Shown here piece after piece: positions 27,042 through 34,538 of a DNA stretch of 64,000 nt. The stretch is taken from contig JADJIA010000005.1 of the NCBI GenBank assembly GCA_016707285.1, positions 1 through 64,000 on the forward strand. Direction: 5' to 3'. A model generated the notes under the pieces. It was not told where the DNA came from. It did not search any database and saw only the letters and a list, made by a program, of their open reading frames with translations. Within the stretch, counting starts at the first letter, position 1. Each line of letters starts with the position of its first letter. The DNA is from Ignavibacteriales bacterium (GTDB lineage: Bacteria; Bacteroidota; Ignavibacteria; Ignavibacteriales; Ignavibacteriaceae). Position numbers and translations under genes: made by a program.

Positions 27042-28049
27042 ATGAAAAAGTCGATGAAATATTTATTTCTTATAATTACTGTTACCTCACTTGTTTTCAT
27101 TTCCGGGTGCGGGAAAAAGGAGGAACCTGCGGTGGTAAAAGAAACAGCTCCTGCATTTGAGATCATAAAAGGAAATAAGGTTCCACAATTCGACAGTCTT
27201 GAGGCTTTTGAACTTGTAAAGAAACAGGTGGCTTTTGGTCCCAGAGTTTCGGGAACACCGGCATGGGCTTCAACAAAAGAATTTTTATCAAACAGACTTG
27301 TTCAATCGGGTGCAGTTGTAAAACATCAGGATTTTGAAGCAAAGGTTCCAACGGGGGAGACCCTTAAATTCACAAATATTATCGGTAGTTTTAATCCTGA
27401 GGCAGAAAAAAGGATTTTACTTTGTGCACACTGGGACAGCAGACCACATGCTGATCAGGAAGCCGACAAGAGCCTGCACAATAAACCAATCCCCGGTGCA
27501 AATGATGGAGCAAGCGGAACCGCAGTATTACTCGCTATGGCAGATGTTATTGGAAAAAACAAACTTGACTACGGGGTTGATATAGTATTATTTGATGCGG
27601 AAGACTATGGCAAATCAGGAAGTCTTGAAGGTTATTGCATCGGCTCAAAATATTTTGCAGCAAATAATCCACTCACACATAAACCACTTTTTGGGATACT
27701 TCTCGATCTTGTGGGGGATAAAGAAGCGATTTATATGAGGGAAGAGGGATCGGTCAGATTTGCGAGTGATGTGGTTGATCTTGTTTGGAAATTTGCTCAA
27801 AGTGAAGGGAACAGCAGGTTCAAGGATTTTGTGTCACATCCTGTTTATGATGATCACATTCCTCTAAACGAAGTGGGAATCAGAACAATAAATATTATTG
27901 ATGCCGGATTGATTGGTGCAGACTCAAAAGACCCAAGGAGAAATTATTGGCATACTTTAAAGGATAATATGGACAATATTAGTGCTTCAACTCTTTATGA
28001 TCTTGGCAGAGTGCTTACCGGGTTTCTTTATTCACTTAAAATAAATTAG
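27042..28049 (+). CDS. M28-family lipoprotein, glutaminyl-peptide cyclotransferase-like
   Basis: A 335-residue lipoprotein (lipobox FISGC, Cys about 23) of the M28 zinc-peptidase fold. The sequence blocks LLCAHWDSRPHAD, GANDGASGTAVLLAMA, IVLFDAEDYGKSGS, HPVYDDHIPL and INIIDA fit the bacterial glutaminyl-cyclase-like subgroup better than general aminopeptidases. Such enzymes turn N-terminal Gln into pyroglutamate. That is apt here, because most exported proteins of this window begin with Gln after signal cleavage. The ATG follows the dacB stop without a gap. Cyclase rather than peptidase activity is an inference. Confidence 0.82.
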   Translation: MKKSMKYLFLIITVTSLVFISGCGKKEEPAVVKETAPAFEIIKGNKVPQFDSLEAFELVKKQVAFGPRVSGTPAWASTKEFLSNRLVQSGAVVKHQDFEAKVPTGETLKFTNIIGSFNPEAEKRILLCAHWDSRPHADQEADKSLHNKPIPGANDGASGTAVLLAMADVIGKNKLDYGVDIVLFDAEDYGKSGSLEGYCIGSKYFAANNPLTHKPLFGILLDLVGDKEAIYMREEGSVRFASDVVDLVWKFAQSEGNSRFKDFVSHPVYDDHIPLNEVGIRTINIIDAGLIGADSKDPRRNYWHTLKDNMDNISASTLYDLGRVLTGFLYSLKIN

Positions 28050-28055
28050 AGGACT

Positions 28056-28874
28056 ATGTATTATAATTTTCGCGGGATAGATGTACATTACGAACATCAG
28101 CGGACGGGGAGCAAATATACACTTGTATTAATCCATGGATTAGGAGGTTATTCAGGTGATTGGTCGAGACTGACAGAAGCATTTTCTGATGAACAAAGTT
28201 TTTTAATTCCCGATCTTCCGGGGTGTGGCAAAAGCAGTTTTGTGGATGACCCATGGTTTTTTTCTTTCGAGGGGTTAAGTGAGCTTCTGTTGGAGCTTAT
28301 AGAAGAGATTAAGGTAAATAACCCGGTTCTTTGTGGTTATTCTGCAGGTGGCAGGCTCGTTTTTTACATGGCTGCGAATGAAATGTTAAAAAATAAAGGG
28401 TTCATCTCAATCAGTTCAACACCCGGACTTCCAACTGATGAATTGAGGGCAGAAAGAGCTGCTGAAGATATCGAACATGCTGCTAAAATAATGGAATTTG
28501 GAATAGATGCCTGGGTTGACAACTGGTTGAACCTTGAACTGTTTGATGGATTAAAAACGCTTCCTGAGACCTTCTATAAGCAGTATGATACTCGAAAAAG
28601 GTTAAATTCAGCCAAAATCTTAAAAAATTATTTATTAAATTCCGGGTTGGGAGTTATGCCGTTTTTGCAAGACAAACTGCGCTCTGTGAAACAGTCGGGA
28701 CTTTTAATAACAGGCGGAAATGATAAAAAATATGAAGGAATAGCGCAGAGAGTATGCGGATTGAACAAAAGATTTGAACATATTGTTATTCCTGAAAGCT
28801 GGCACACTGTTTACATGGAAAAACCTGTTGAAACAGCAAAAGCCATCAAAGCATTTTTAACAAAAATTGAATGA
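28056..28874 (+). CDS. menH: Alpha/beta hydrolase, probable MenH (SHCHC synthase)
   Basis: A 272-residue alpha/beta hydrolase. It has the oxyanion region VLIHGLGGYSGDW, the nucleophile elbow CGYSAGGRLV (Ser about 95), an acidic residue after ITGGND, and the catalytic His in PESWHTVYMEKP. As first gene before menB, menA and menE, it fits MenH, which eliminates pyruvate from SEPHCHC to give SHCHC in menaquinone synthesis. Motifs alone would also allow another hydrolase, so the name depends on context. The frame runs 6 nt after the M28 gene. Confidence 0.75.
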   Translation: MYYNFRGIDVHYEHQRTGSKYTLVLIHGLGGYSGDWSRLTEAFSDEQSFLIPDLPGCGKSSFVDDPWFFSFEGLSELLLELIEEIKVNNPVLCGYSAGGRLVFYMAANEMLKNKGFISISSTPGLPTDELRAERAAEDIEHAAKIMEFGIDAWVDNWLNLELFDGLKTLPETFYKQYDTRKRLNSAKILKNYLLNSGLGVMPFLQDKLRSVKQSGLLITGGNDKKYEGIAQRVCGLNKRFEHIVIPESWHTVYMEKPVETAKAIKAFLTKIE

Positions 28875-28893
28875 ATTAAATAGTAGAAAAATC

Positions 28894-29724
28894 ATGATTG
28901 AATGGAAACAAGCCGGAGATTTCTCTGATATAATTTATGAAAAGGCAGAAGGAATTGCCAGGATAACCATAAACCGTCCGGAGGTTAGAAATGCCTTCAG
29001 GCCGGAGACTGTAACACAGATGTTTAATGCCTTTGTGGATGCAAGAGAAGATCAGGAGATTGGTGTTATACTCCTCACAGGCAAAGGACCCGCTGCTGAT
29101 GGGAAATATGCCTTTTGTTCAGGAGGAGATCAGAGAATAAGGGGAGATCAGGGATATGTTGGTGGTGACGGAGTTCCCAGATTAAATGTTCTTGATTTAC
29201 AGAAGATGATCAGAAGTATTTCAAAGCCCGTTATCGCTCTTGTTGCCGGTTATGCAATTGGAGGTGGTCATGTTTTGCATGTGGTTTGTGACCTCACAAT
29301 CGCCGCAGACAACGCAGTTTTTGGACAGACCGGTCCAAAAGTTGGCAGTTTTGACGGTGGATTTGGTGCATCTTATCTTGCTCGACTTGTTGGGCAAAAA
29401 AGAGCGAGAGAAATTTGGTATCTCTGCAGGCAATACAACGCTCATGAGGCATTTGAGATGGGATTGGTGAACAAGGTTGTTCCTGTTGAAGAACTTGAAG
29501 CTGAGGGGATTCAGTGGGCGCGTGAGATTCTTCAACACAGTTCACTCTCAATAAGGCTGTTAAAGTCGGCTTTTAACGCCGAGCTTGACGGGCAGCAGGG
29601 TATTCAGGAATTGGCAGGAAATGCCACACTTCTCTATTACATGACTGAGGAGGCACAGGAAGGAAAAAAAGCTTATTTAGAAAAGAGAAAGCCTGATTTT
29701 AACAAATTTCCAAAACTTCCGTAG
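28894..29724 (+). CDS. menB: 1,4-dihydroxy-2-naphthoyl-CoA synthase
   Basis: A crotonase-fold enzyme that closes the second ring of menaquinone from OSB-CoA. It has 276 residues from ATG 28894 (MIEWKQAGDF), where family members begin; a TTG 27 nt upstream is rejected. Motifs are ARITINRPEVRNAFRPETV, FCSGGDQRIRG, LVAGYAIGGGHVLHVVCDLT, the catalytic region GPKVGSFDGGFGASYLAR, and the conserved C-terminal TEEAQEGKKAYLEKRKPDF. Confidence 0.95.
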   Translation: MIEWKQAGDFSDIIYEKAEGIARITINRPEVRNAFRPETVTQMFNAFVDAREDQEIGVILLTGKGPAADGKYAFCSGGDQRIRGDQGYVGGDGVPRLNVLDLQKMIRSISKPVIALVAGYAIGGGHVLHVVCDLTIAADNAVFGQTGPKVGSFDGGFGASYLARLVGQKRAREIWYLCRQYNAHEAFEMGLVNKVVPVEELEAEGIQWAREILQHSSLSIRLLKSAFNAELDGQQGIQELAGNATLLYYMTEEAQEGKKAYLEKRKPDFNKFPKLP

Positions 29725-29729
29725 CTATA

Positions 29730-30605
29730 ATGAATAAAACTCTGATTTGGATTCTGGCAGCGAGGCCAAAAACTCTACTGGCTGCTTTTGTTCCCGTGAT
29801 TGTTGGCACTTCTCTCGCAGTTGCCGAGGGGAGTTACAATCTTTTTGTTTCATCCGTTGCATTAATATGTTCGATTTTGATTCAAATTGGGACAAATTTC
29901 ACAAATGATCTTTATGATCATTTAAAGGGAGCGGATACCAAAGAGAGAGTTGGTCCTAAACGGGCTTTAAATGAAGGCTGGGTAACTGTAGCTCAGATGA
30001 AAGTTGCAATATATCTAAGTTTTCTCCTGTCGTTTTTGATGGGGTTATATCTCGTTTATTATGCAGGTCCGTTTATCTTATTGATAGGGATTCTTTCCAT
30101 AATATCAGGATTTATGTACACGGCAGGTCCATTCCCGCTTGCATATAACGGACTTGGAGACCTTTTTGTTTTTTTGTTTTTTGGATTCGTGGGAACTGTT
30201 GGTACCTACTTTATAAATACCGGGTATATCTCAAGCCAGGCACTCATTTCCGCGATTCCTGTCGGAGCTCTTGTTACTAACATTTTAGTTGTAAACAATT
30301 ATCGCGATATCGAGCAGGACAAAATGGCCGGTAAACAAACACTTGCTGTGTTACTTGGTAAAAATTTCGCATTTGTTGAATATTGCACTCTTCTTGCTTC
30401 ATCTTTTGCCGTTCCGCTGATTATGTATATTTATTACGATCTGACCTACTGGATCTTTTTACCTTATCTTACTCTTCCGTTCGCATATAAATTGATAATT
30501 ATGTTATTAAACTACAAAGGGACGGAACTGAACCCTGCTCTGGAATTGTCTGCGAAATTATCTGCTCTTTTTGGACTTTTGTTCTCTTTGGGGCTCTGCC
30601 TTTAA
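29730..30605 (+). CDS. menA: 1,4-dihydroxy-2-naphthoate polyprenyltransferase
   Basis: A UbiA-family membrane prenyltransferase of 291 residues and about eight to nine helices. It attaches the polyprenyl tail to DHNA, giving demethylmenaquinone. Markers are WILAARPKTLLAAFVPV, the first Asp-rich motif NFTNDLYDHLKGADTKER, and the second motif VVNNYRDIEQDKMAGKQTLAV. It is 5 nt after menB. Confidence 0.95.
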   Translation: MNKTLIWILAARPKTLLAAFVPVIVGTSLAVAEGSYNLFVSSVALICSILIQIGTNFTNDLYDHLKGADTKERVGPKRALNEGWVTVAQMKVAIYLSFLLSFLMGLYLVYYAGPFILLIGILSIISGFMYTAGPFPLAYNGLGDLFVFLFFGFVGTVGTYFINTGYISSQALISAIPVGALVTNILVVNNYRDIEQDKMAGKQTLAVLLGKNFAFVEYCTLLASSFAVPLIMYIYYDLTYWIFLPYLTLPFAYKLIIMLLNYKGTELNPALELSAKLSALFGLLFSLGLCL

Positions 30606-30669
30606 CTAACTTGAATTTTAAGCAGTCCGGAACTCAACTTTTTCCTTCTCATATTTAAATCGGATAATA

Positions 30670-32088
30670 ATGGCAACCACTGATTTCAGATTAAAAATTA
30701 TTGAGTTGATGCAGGAATTGAAAATCCATGCACCGGAGTCGATGGTTGACAGATTAAGTGATTCCGGAATAAAAAAGATTGTCACCGGGAATTTGGAAAA
30801 ACCGGATGGCTATCTTTTGGTGGATAAATCTGTATTCCAAAACCTTCCGCTCCTCACCTTTGATGAATCAAATGACAACAAAATTGTTCTTTTACGGAAT
30901 TCCAATGATCTGGAATTCATCTTTAATCTTTATCAGATTTACAAAGGAGGTTTCCTCCCGATTTTAATTTCTCCTCTGACCACAGATTCAGAAATAGCTG
31001 ATTTCATCAAAAGGTTTAGTCCGTGTGGTGTATTGGATGGGGGGATCTTTAAAAAGACCGGTGAATCAAATTTGTTCCCAAAGCTGAATGAGGGTGATGC
31101 GGCTGTGATTCTAACCTCGGGAAGTTCAGGAAAACCAAAAGCAGTGGTGCATACATTTTTATCACTCTTTAACGCAGCAACGAGAGCCAACTGTTCAATG
31201 GGTGTCGATGGGCAGGATAGATGGCTTTTGAGTCTTCCGCTGCACCACATCTCCGGTTTTTCAATTTTATACAGGAGTATTGTTGGATCAATTCCTCTGA
31301 TTCTTGCGGAGTCGCTTAATCCAGCGGATAAAGAGTTTGGTAATGCTTTAAGAATTGCTCCTACACTTGTTTCATTTGTTCCGTCGCAATTAAGGGATTT
31401 TATAACATCATGGAAAAGAGAAGCAACAAATTTTAGACATATACTCGTAGGCGGCAGTGCCGTAGATCCATCACTTATTAAATCAAGTATTGATGCAGAT
31501 TTTAAGCTGTCAAAAGTATATGGATCATCAGAAACAGCTGCATTTATTGCAGTTACCGGGTATAACTCTCTGAAAGAAGATATTAATTCAGCATCCCGAC
31601 CCCTGGATGGAGTTACCGTTTCGGTGGAGGATGGTGAGTTGATAGTTGAAACAGACCAGTTATTTAACCGTTATCTTGATGATGATGCACTGACATCTAA
31701 CAAACTTGTGGATGGGAAATTCCACACCGGAGATGTAGTAGAAATTGATTCCAAGGGACTTTTTAAAATCACGGGTAGAAAAAACAGATTCATTATCTCG
31801 GGAGGATTAAATGTTGATCCTCAAGAAGTGGAGAGAATAATTCTTACTTTTCCGGGAATAATTGAAGTTTTTGTGTTTTCTGTTGTAAATGAGAAATGGG
31901 GAGAGGCTGTCTCGGCACTTCTAAAAACAGACGGAGAGATCGATTTTCAGGATTTTCATTCTTATCTTAAGTCACATCTGATGGTCTATAAAATCCCCAA
32001 ATATTACAGGATTGTTGATGAGATTCCATTAACAGCTATTGGAAAACATGATCTTGAGGGTTCACGCCAACTTCTGTTTGAGCGTTAG
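30670..32088 (+). CDS. menE: o-Succinylbenzoate-CoA ligase
   Basis: An adenylate-forming enzyme, 472 residues. Motifs are AAVILTSGSSGKPKAVVHTF (ATP loop), LLSLPLHHISGF, KVYGSSETAAFI, FHTGDVVEIDSKGLFKITGRK and the C-terminal Lys region IPLTAIGKHDLEG. With menB and menA alongside, it is best read as MenE, which activates o-succinylbenzoate. Its stop codon overlaps the stop of the convergent thioesterase gene (TTAG/CTAA). Confidence 0.9.
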   Translation: MATTDFRLKIIELMQELKIHAPESMVDRLSDSGIKKIVTGNLEKPDGYLLVDKSVFQNLPLLTFDESNDNKIVLLRNSNDLEFIFNLYQIYKGGFLPILISPLTTDSEIADFIKRFSPCGVLDGGIFKKTGESNLFPKLNEGDAAVILTSGSSGKPKAVVHTFLSLFNAATRANCSMGVDGQDRWLLSLPLHHISGFSILYRSIVGSIPLILAESLNPADKEFGNALRIAPTLVSFVPSQLRDFITSWKREATNFRHILVGGSAVDPSLIKSSIDADFKLSKVYGSSETAAFIAVTGYNSLKEDINSASRPLDGVTVSVEDGELIVETDQLFNRYLDDDALTSNKLVDGKFHTGDVVEIDSKGLFKITGRKNRFIISGGLNVDPQEVERIILTFPGIIEVFVFSVVNEKWGEAVSALLKTDGEIDFQDFHSYLKSHLMVYKIPKYYRIVDEIPLTAIGKHDLEGSRQLLFER

Positions 32089-32483
32089 TCAATCAATTTT
32101 ATTAAAGCTGTATCCAAATCTTCAGGTCTATTACACTTCGCAAAATTTTCCTTCAAGACACACAAATGCACAGTTTTTACAGTGGCAGCTATCTCGCCGT
32201 TGTTTTTCAAAATTGTGTAAAACAAAGAGAATGAGCTCTCCTTCTTTTCCAATAGTGAGATGTTAACTGTAATTTCTTCACCTGCAAACAACGGTTTTTT
32301 GAAATCAGAAGAGGCATTAAGTATCGGTATTACAACTTCATTTTGGCCAAAATAGCTTCCGAGTCCATTCGCAAAAAGGAACTTTTCATATGCATTATGA
32401 GCTTTTTCGAACGCTCGCGAAAAAAACATTATACCTGCGGGATCGCAGTCACCAAATGAGATATATTCTTTAGCTGAGAACAT
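32085..32483 (-). CDS. Hotdog-fold acyl-CoA thioesterase, candidate DHNA-CoA thioesterase
   Basis: A 132-residue 4HBT-type hotdog thioesterase. The catalytic Asp lies in FGDCDPAGIMFFSRAFEKAH, the family signature, and the later strands include EEITVNISLLEKKESSF. In menaquinone synthesis a thioesterase hydrolyses DHNA-CoA before prenylation, and this gene adjoins menHBAE. I therefore infer that role, although the gene is on the opposite strand and general thioesterases look similar. It converges on menE with overlapping stop codons. Confidence 0.82.
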   Translation of the reverse strand: MFSAKEYISFGDCDPAGIMFFSRAFEKAHNAYEKFLFANGLGSYFGQNEVVIPILNASSDFKKPLFAGEEITVNISLLEKKESSFSLFYTILKNNGEIAATVKTVHLCVLKENFAKCNRPEDLDTALIKLID

Positions 32484-32505
32484 TATACCGCCAAATCACA
32501 GTTTT

Positions 32506-32534
32506 TTGACATAAATTTCGTAATTTTGTACATT
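32506..32534 (+). promoter_or_regulatory. Candidate promoter (TTGACA-N17-TACATT) for the 32561 gene
   Basis: A sigma70-like TTGACA (32506-32511) is followed after exactly 17 nt by TACATT (32529-32534), about 26 nt before the ATG. The same interval contains TAATTTTG (32521-32528), which fits TAnnTTTG. Which element is used cannot be told from sequence. Confidence 0.45.
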
Positions 32535-32560
32535 AAATAAAAAATACAGAGACCAAAAAT

Positions 32561-33013
32561 ATGAAAATAATCAGATTAATAACGATAGGTTTACTTTTGT
32601 CAAGCAGTTTACTTTTCTCACAGAGCAAGGGCTTTGGTGCAGGAATTATAGTTGGTGAACCTACAGGGATTTCGCTTAAATATTTTATGGGGCAGAGTAA
32701 TGCAATTGATGCAGGTATCGCCTGGTCATTCAACAAAGATGGTGCCTTGCACATCCATGCGGATTATTTATATCACGATTACAATTTTTTTAATGTGAGA
32801 ACAGGTAAACTTCCGGTTTATATCGGAATAGGCGGTAGAGCAAAATTATCGAGCAATGCAAGGATTGGTGTCAGAATTCCTGTTGGAATGGCGTATGAGT
32901 TCCAAAATGCTCCATTTGATGTTTTTATTGAGGTAGTTCCACTACTTGATCTCGCACCTGATACCGAATTTGGTTTTAATGGTGCAATTGGATTCAGATA
33001 TTACTTCGAATAG
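32561..33013 (+). CDS. Small outer-membrane beta-barrel-like protein
   Basis: A 150-residue exported protein. The signal peptide ends LLFSQ. The mature part is an alternating Gly/aromatic beta-strand pattern (GFGAGIIVGEPTGISLKYF, ALHIHADYLYHDYNFF, LPVYIGIGGRAKL, NGAIGFRYYFE) ending in an aromatic residue, as in eight-stranded outer-membrane barrels. The function is unknown. It ends 4 nt before rsmE, yet its terminator appears to lie inside the rsmE coding region. Confidence 0.82.
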   Translation: MKIIRLITIGLLLSSSLLFSQSKGFGAGIIVGEPTGISLKYFMGQSNAIDAGIAWSFNKDGALHIHADYLYHDYNFFNVRTGKLPVYIGIGGRAKLSSNARIGVRIPVGMAYEFQNAPFDVFIEVVPLLDLAPDTEFGFNGAIGFRYYFE

Positions 33014-33017
33014 CTGA

Positions 33018-33719
33018 ATGAAAAACTTTGCAGGTGAAGAACTTTATTGGTGTCGTCTCAAAAATGAAGACGGCACCTTTTTTTTGTCTGACGATGATGT
33101 AATACATATAACCAGGGTGATGCGTCACCAAAATGGTGATTTCATTTATGTTACCGATGGGGATGGGAAAATTCACAAAGTTTTGATTTGTGATGTCAAC
33201 CGTGATAAAATCGTTGTTGAGAAAATCGAAGAATATAAAATTCCAAACCGGTTAAAGAATTTTATTATCGGTATTCCCAGACTAAAAGGCAATGACAAGA
33301 TAGAGTTTCTTCTTGAGAAGTTGACTGAAATTGGTTTTTCGCGATTTCTCTTTTTTGAATCTGATTATTGTGTTGGCAAGGGGTTCAAAACTGAAAGGTA
33401 TGAAAAGGTAATCAGAGCAGCTTCGAAACAATCATTCACACCCTTCTCACCCGAGTTAATTATTACCAAAAACTTTAAAGATATATTTAACAGGGGAGCT
33501 GATGTTATCGGATTTGATCTGGAAGCCGAAGTCCGGTTCACCTCATATATCCCAAATATGGAGGCTGAACAGATACTTGTTTGTGGCCCTGAGGGAGGAC
33601 TAAGCAAAAGGGAGCTCAGTTTATTTAAAAATGAAAATCTCTACAGATTAACAAAAAACCGTCTCAAGAGTGAGACGGCTATTTTGTATTCTTCAATTCT
33701 TATCAGCTCACAAATCTAA
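33018..33719 (+). CDS. rsmE: 16S rRNA m3U1498 methyltransferase
   Basis: A SPOUT-class methyltransferase of 233 residues acting on U1498 of 16S rRNA. The N-terminal PUA-like part has DDDVIHITRVMRHQNGD. The C-terminal knot region has PRLKGNDKIEFLLEKLTEIG, KQSFTPFSPE, ILVCGPEGGLSKRELSLF and LTKNRLKSETAILYSSIL. The family N terminus requires the start at 33018, so the intrinsic terminator at 33049-33085 lies within codons 11-23. At the other end, codons 212-221 overlap a minus-strand terminator serving the convergent nucleoside phosphorylase gene, whose stop overlaps by 4 nt. Confidence 0.93.
   Translation: MKNFAGEELYWCRLKNEDGTFFLSDDDVIHITRVMRHQNGDFIYVTDGDGKIHKVLICDVNRDKIVVEKIEEYKIPNRLKNFIIGIPRLKGNDKIEFLLEKLTEIGFSRFLFFESDYCVGKGFKTERYEKVIRAASKQSFTPFSPELIITKNFKDIFNRGADVIGFDLEAEVRFTSYIPNMEAEQILVCGPEGGLSKRELSLFKNENLYRLTKNRLKSETAILYSSILISSQI
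33049..33085 (+). terminator. Intrinsic terminator inside the start of rsmE
   Basis: A 10-bp stem (GGTGTCGTCT/AGACGGCACC, one G-U pair) with a 9-nt loop is followed by eight T. It has the form of a strong terminator for the 32561 gene but sits within codons 11-23 of rsmE. Ribosomes translating rsmE would melt it, so it could act as an attenuator. Confidence 0.75.
33653..33678 (-). terminator. Minus-strand terminator inside the end of rsmE
   Basis: On the minus strand a perfect 8-bp stem (CCGTCTCA/TGAGACGG) with a 4-nt loop is followed by six T, 38 nt beyond the stop of the nucleoside phosphorylase gene. The whole hairpin is coding sequence of rsmE on the other strand. Confidence 0.75.
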
Positions 33720-34537
33720 AAATAATCAACAATCCTTCTTACAAGACGATTAAATTTGTTCTCAACCAATGTTGCAGCAATAGTTACATCCTCATGGCTG
33801 AGTTTATGGGGCGAGAGTCCGGCTGCATAGTTGGTGATACATGAGATGCAACTCACCTTAACGCCGTTTGCAGATGCCCAGTAAGCTTCGGCAACTGTTG
33901 ACATTCCAACCGCACTTGCCCCAAACTTATCCACCATTCTGATTTCCGCAGGGGTTTCGTATGTTGGTCCTTTATTATACCAGTAAACACCCTCTTTTAA
34001 ATGCACTTTCTCTTCAAGAGCCGACCAAATAATTATGTCATTAAAATCCGGGTCCGGAGTTTTCAGGAAGATGTTTCTTTCATCGGGTGTGGCAACGCGC
34101 ATCACTTCATCAATTTCATTTTTGATATTAATACCGATGAAGGATGTGCATAACATCAAGTCGCCCGGTTCAAACGAAAGATTTACCCCACCGGCCGCAT
34201 TTGTTAGCAGAAGATAGGGGATACCAAGACTTTTTGTTATGATTGAGGGGATAATGGTCTCGTAGAGTTTATATCCCTCATAAAAATGGAATCTGCCTTG
34301 AAAAACAAGACATTTTTTTCCGTTAATCTCGCCAATTATTAATTTCCCTGAGTGCCCTTCGACAGTCGATCTGGGATAATTGGGAAGAGTGTCGCCATCA
34401 TAAGTCTTTATGATATTGATGGTTTCCGGAAATTTTCCAAGTCCGGAACCGAGTACAATAGCAAGTTTGATATCATCTTTGATATCCTTTCTAAGAATAT
34501 CAATCAGGTCTTTATAATAAAAATCGAAGTCAAACAT
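33716..34537 (-). CDS. punA: Purine-nucleoside phosphorylase (trimeric class)
   Basis: Cleaves purine nucleosides with phosphate for salvage. It has 273 residues from ATG 34537 (MFDFDFYYKD). Motifs are LAIVLGSGLGKFPE (phosphate), STVEGHSGKLIIG, CLVFQGRFHFYEGY, YLLLTNAAGGVNLSF, the base-binding KGPTYETPAEIRMVDKFGASAVGMSTV, and ITNYAAGLSPHKLSHEDV. The length and motifs fit the trimeric PNP/MTAP class. It starts 1 nt after the nupC stop, forming an uptake-and-cleavage pair. Confidence 0.94.
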   Translation of the reverse strand: MFDFDFYYKDLIDILRKDIKDDIKLAIVLGSGLGKFPETINIIKTYDGDTLPNYPRSTVEGHSGKLIIGEINGKKCLVFQGRFHFYEGYKLYETIIPSIITKSLGIPYLLLTNAAGGVNLSFEPGDLMLCTSFIGINIKNEIDEVMRVATPDERNIFLKTPDPDFNDIIIWSALEEKVHLKEGVYWYNKGPTYETPAEIRMVDKFGASAVGMSTVAEAYWASANGVKVSCISCITNYAAGLSPHKLSHEDVTIAATLVENKFNRLVRRIVDYF

Positions 34538-34538
34538 T

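Noticed and set aside
28867..28893. Upstream TTG start for menB
   Set aside because: Would overlap menH and add nine residues not expected at the family N terminus; ATG 28894 fits.
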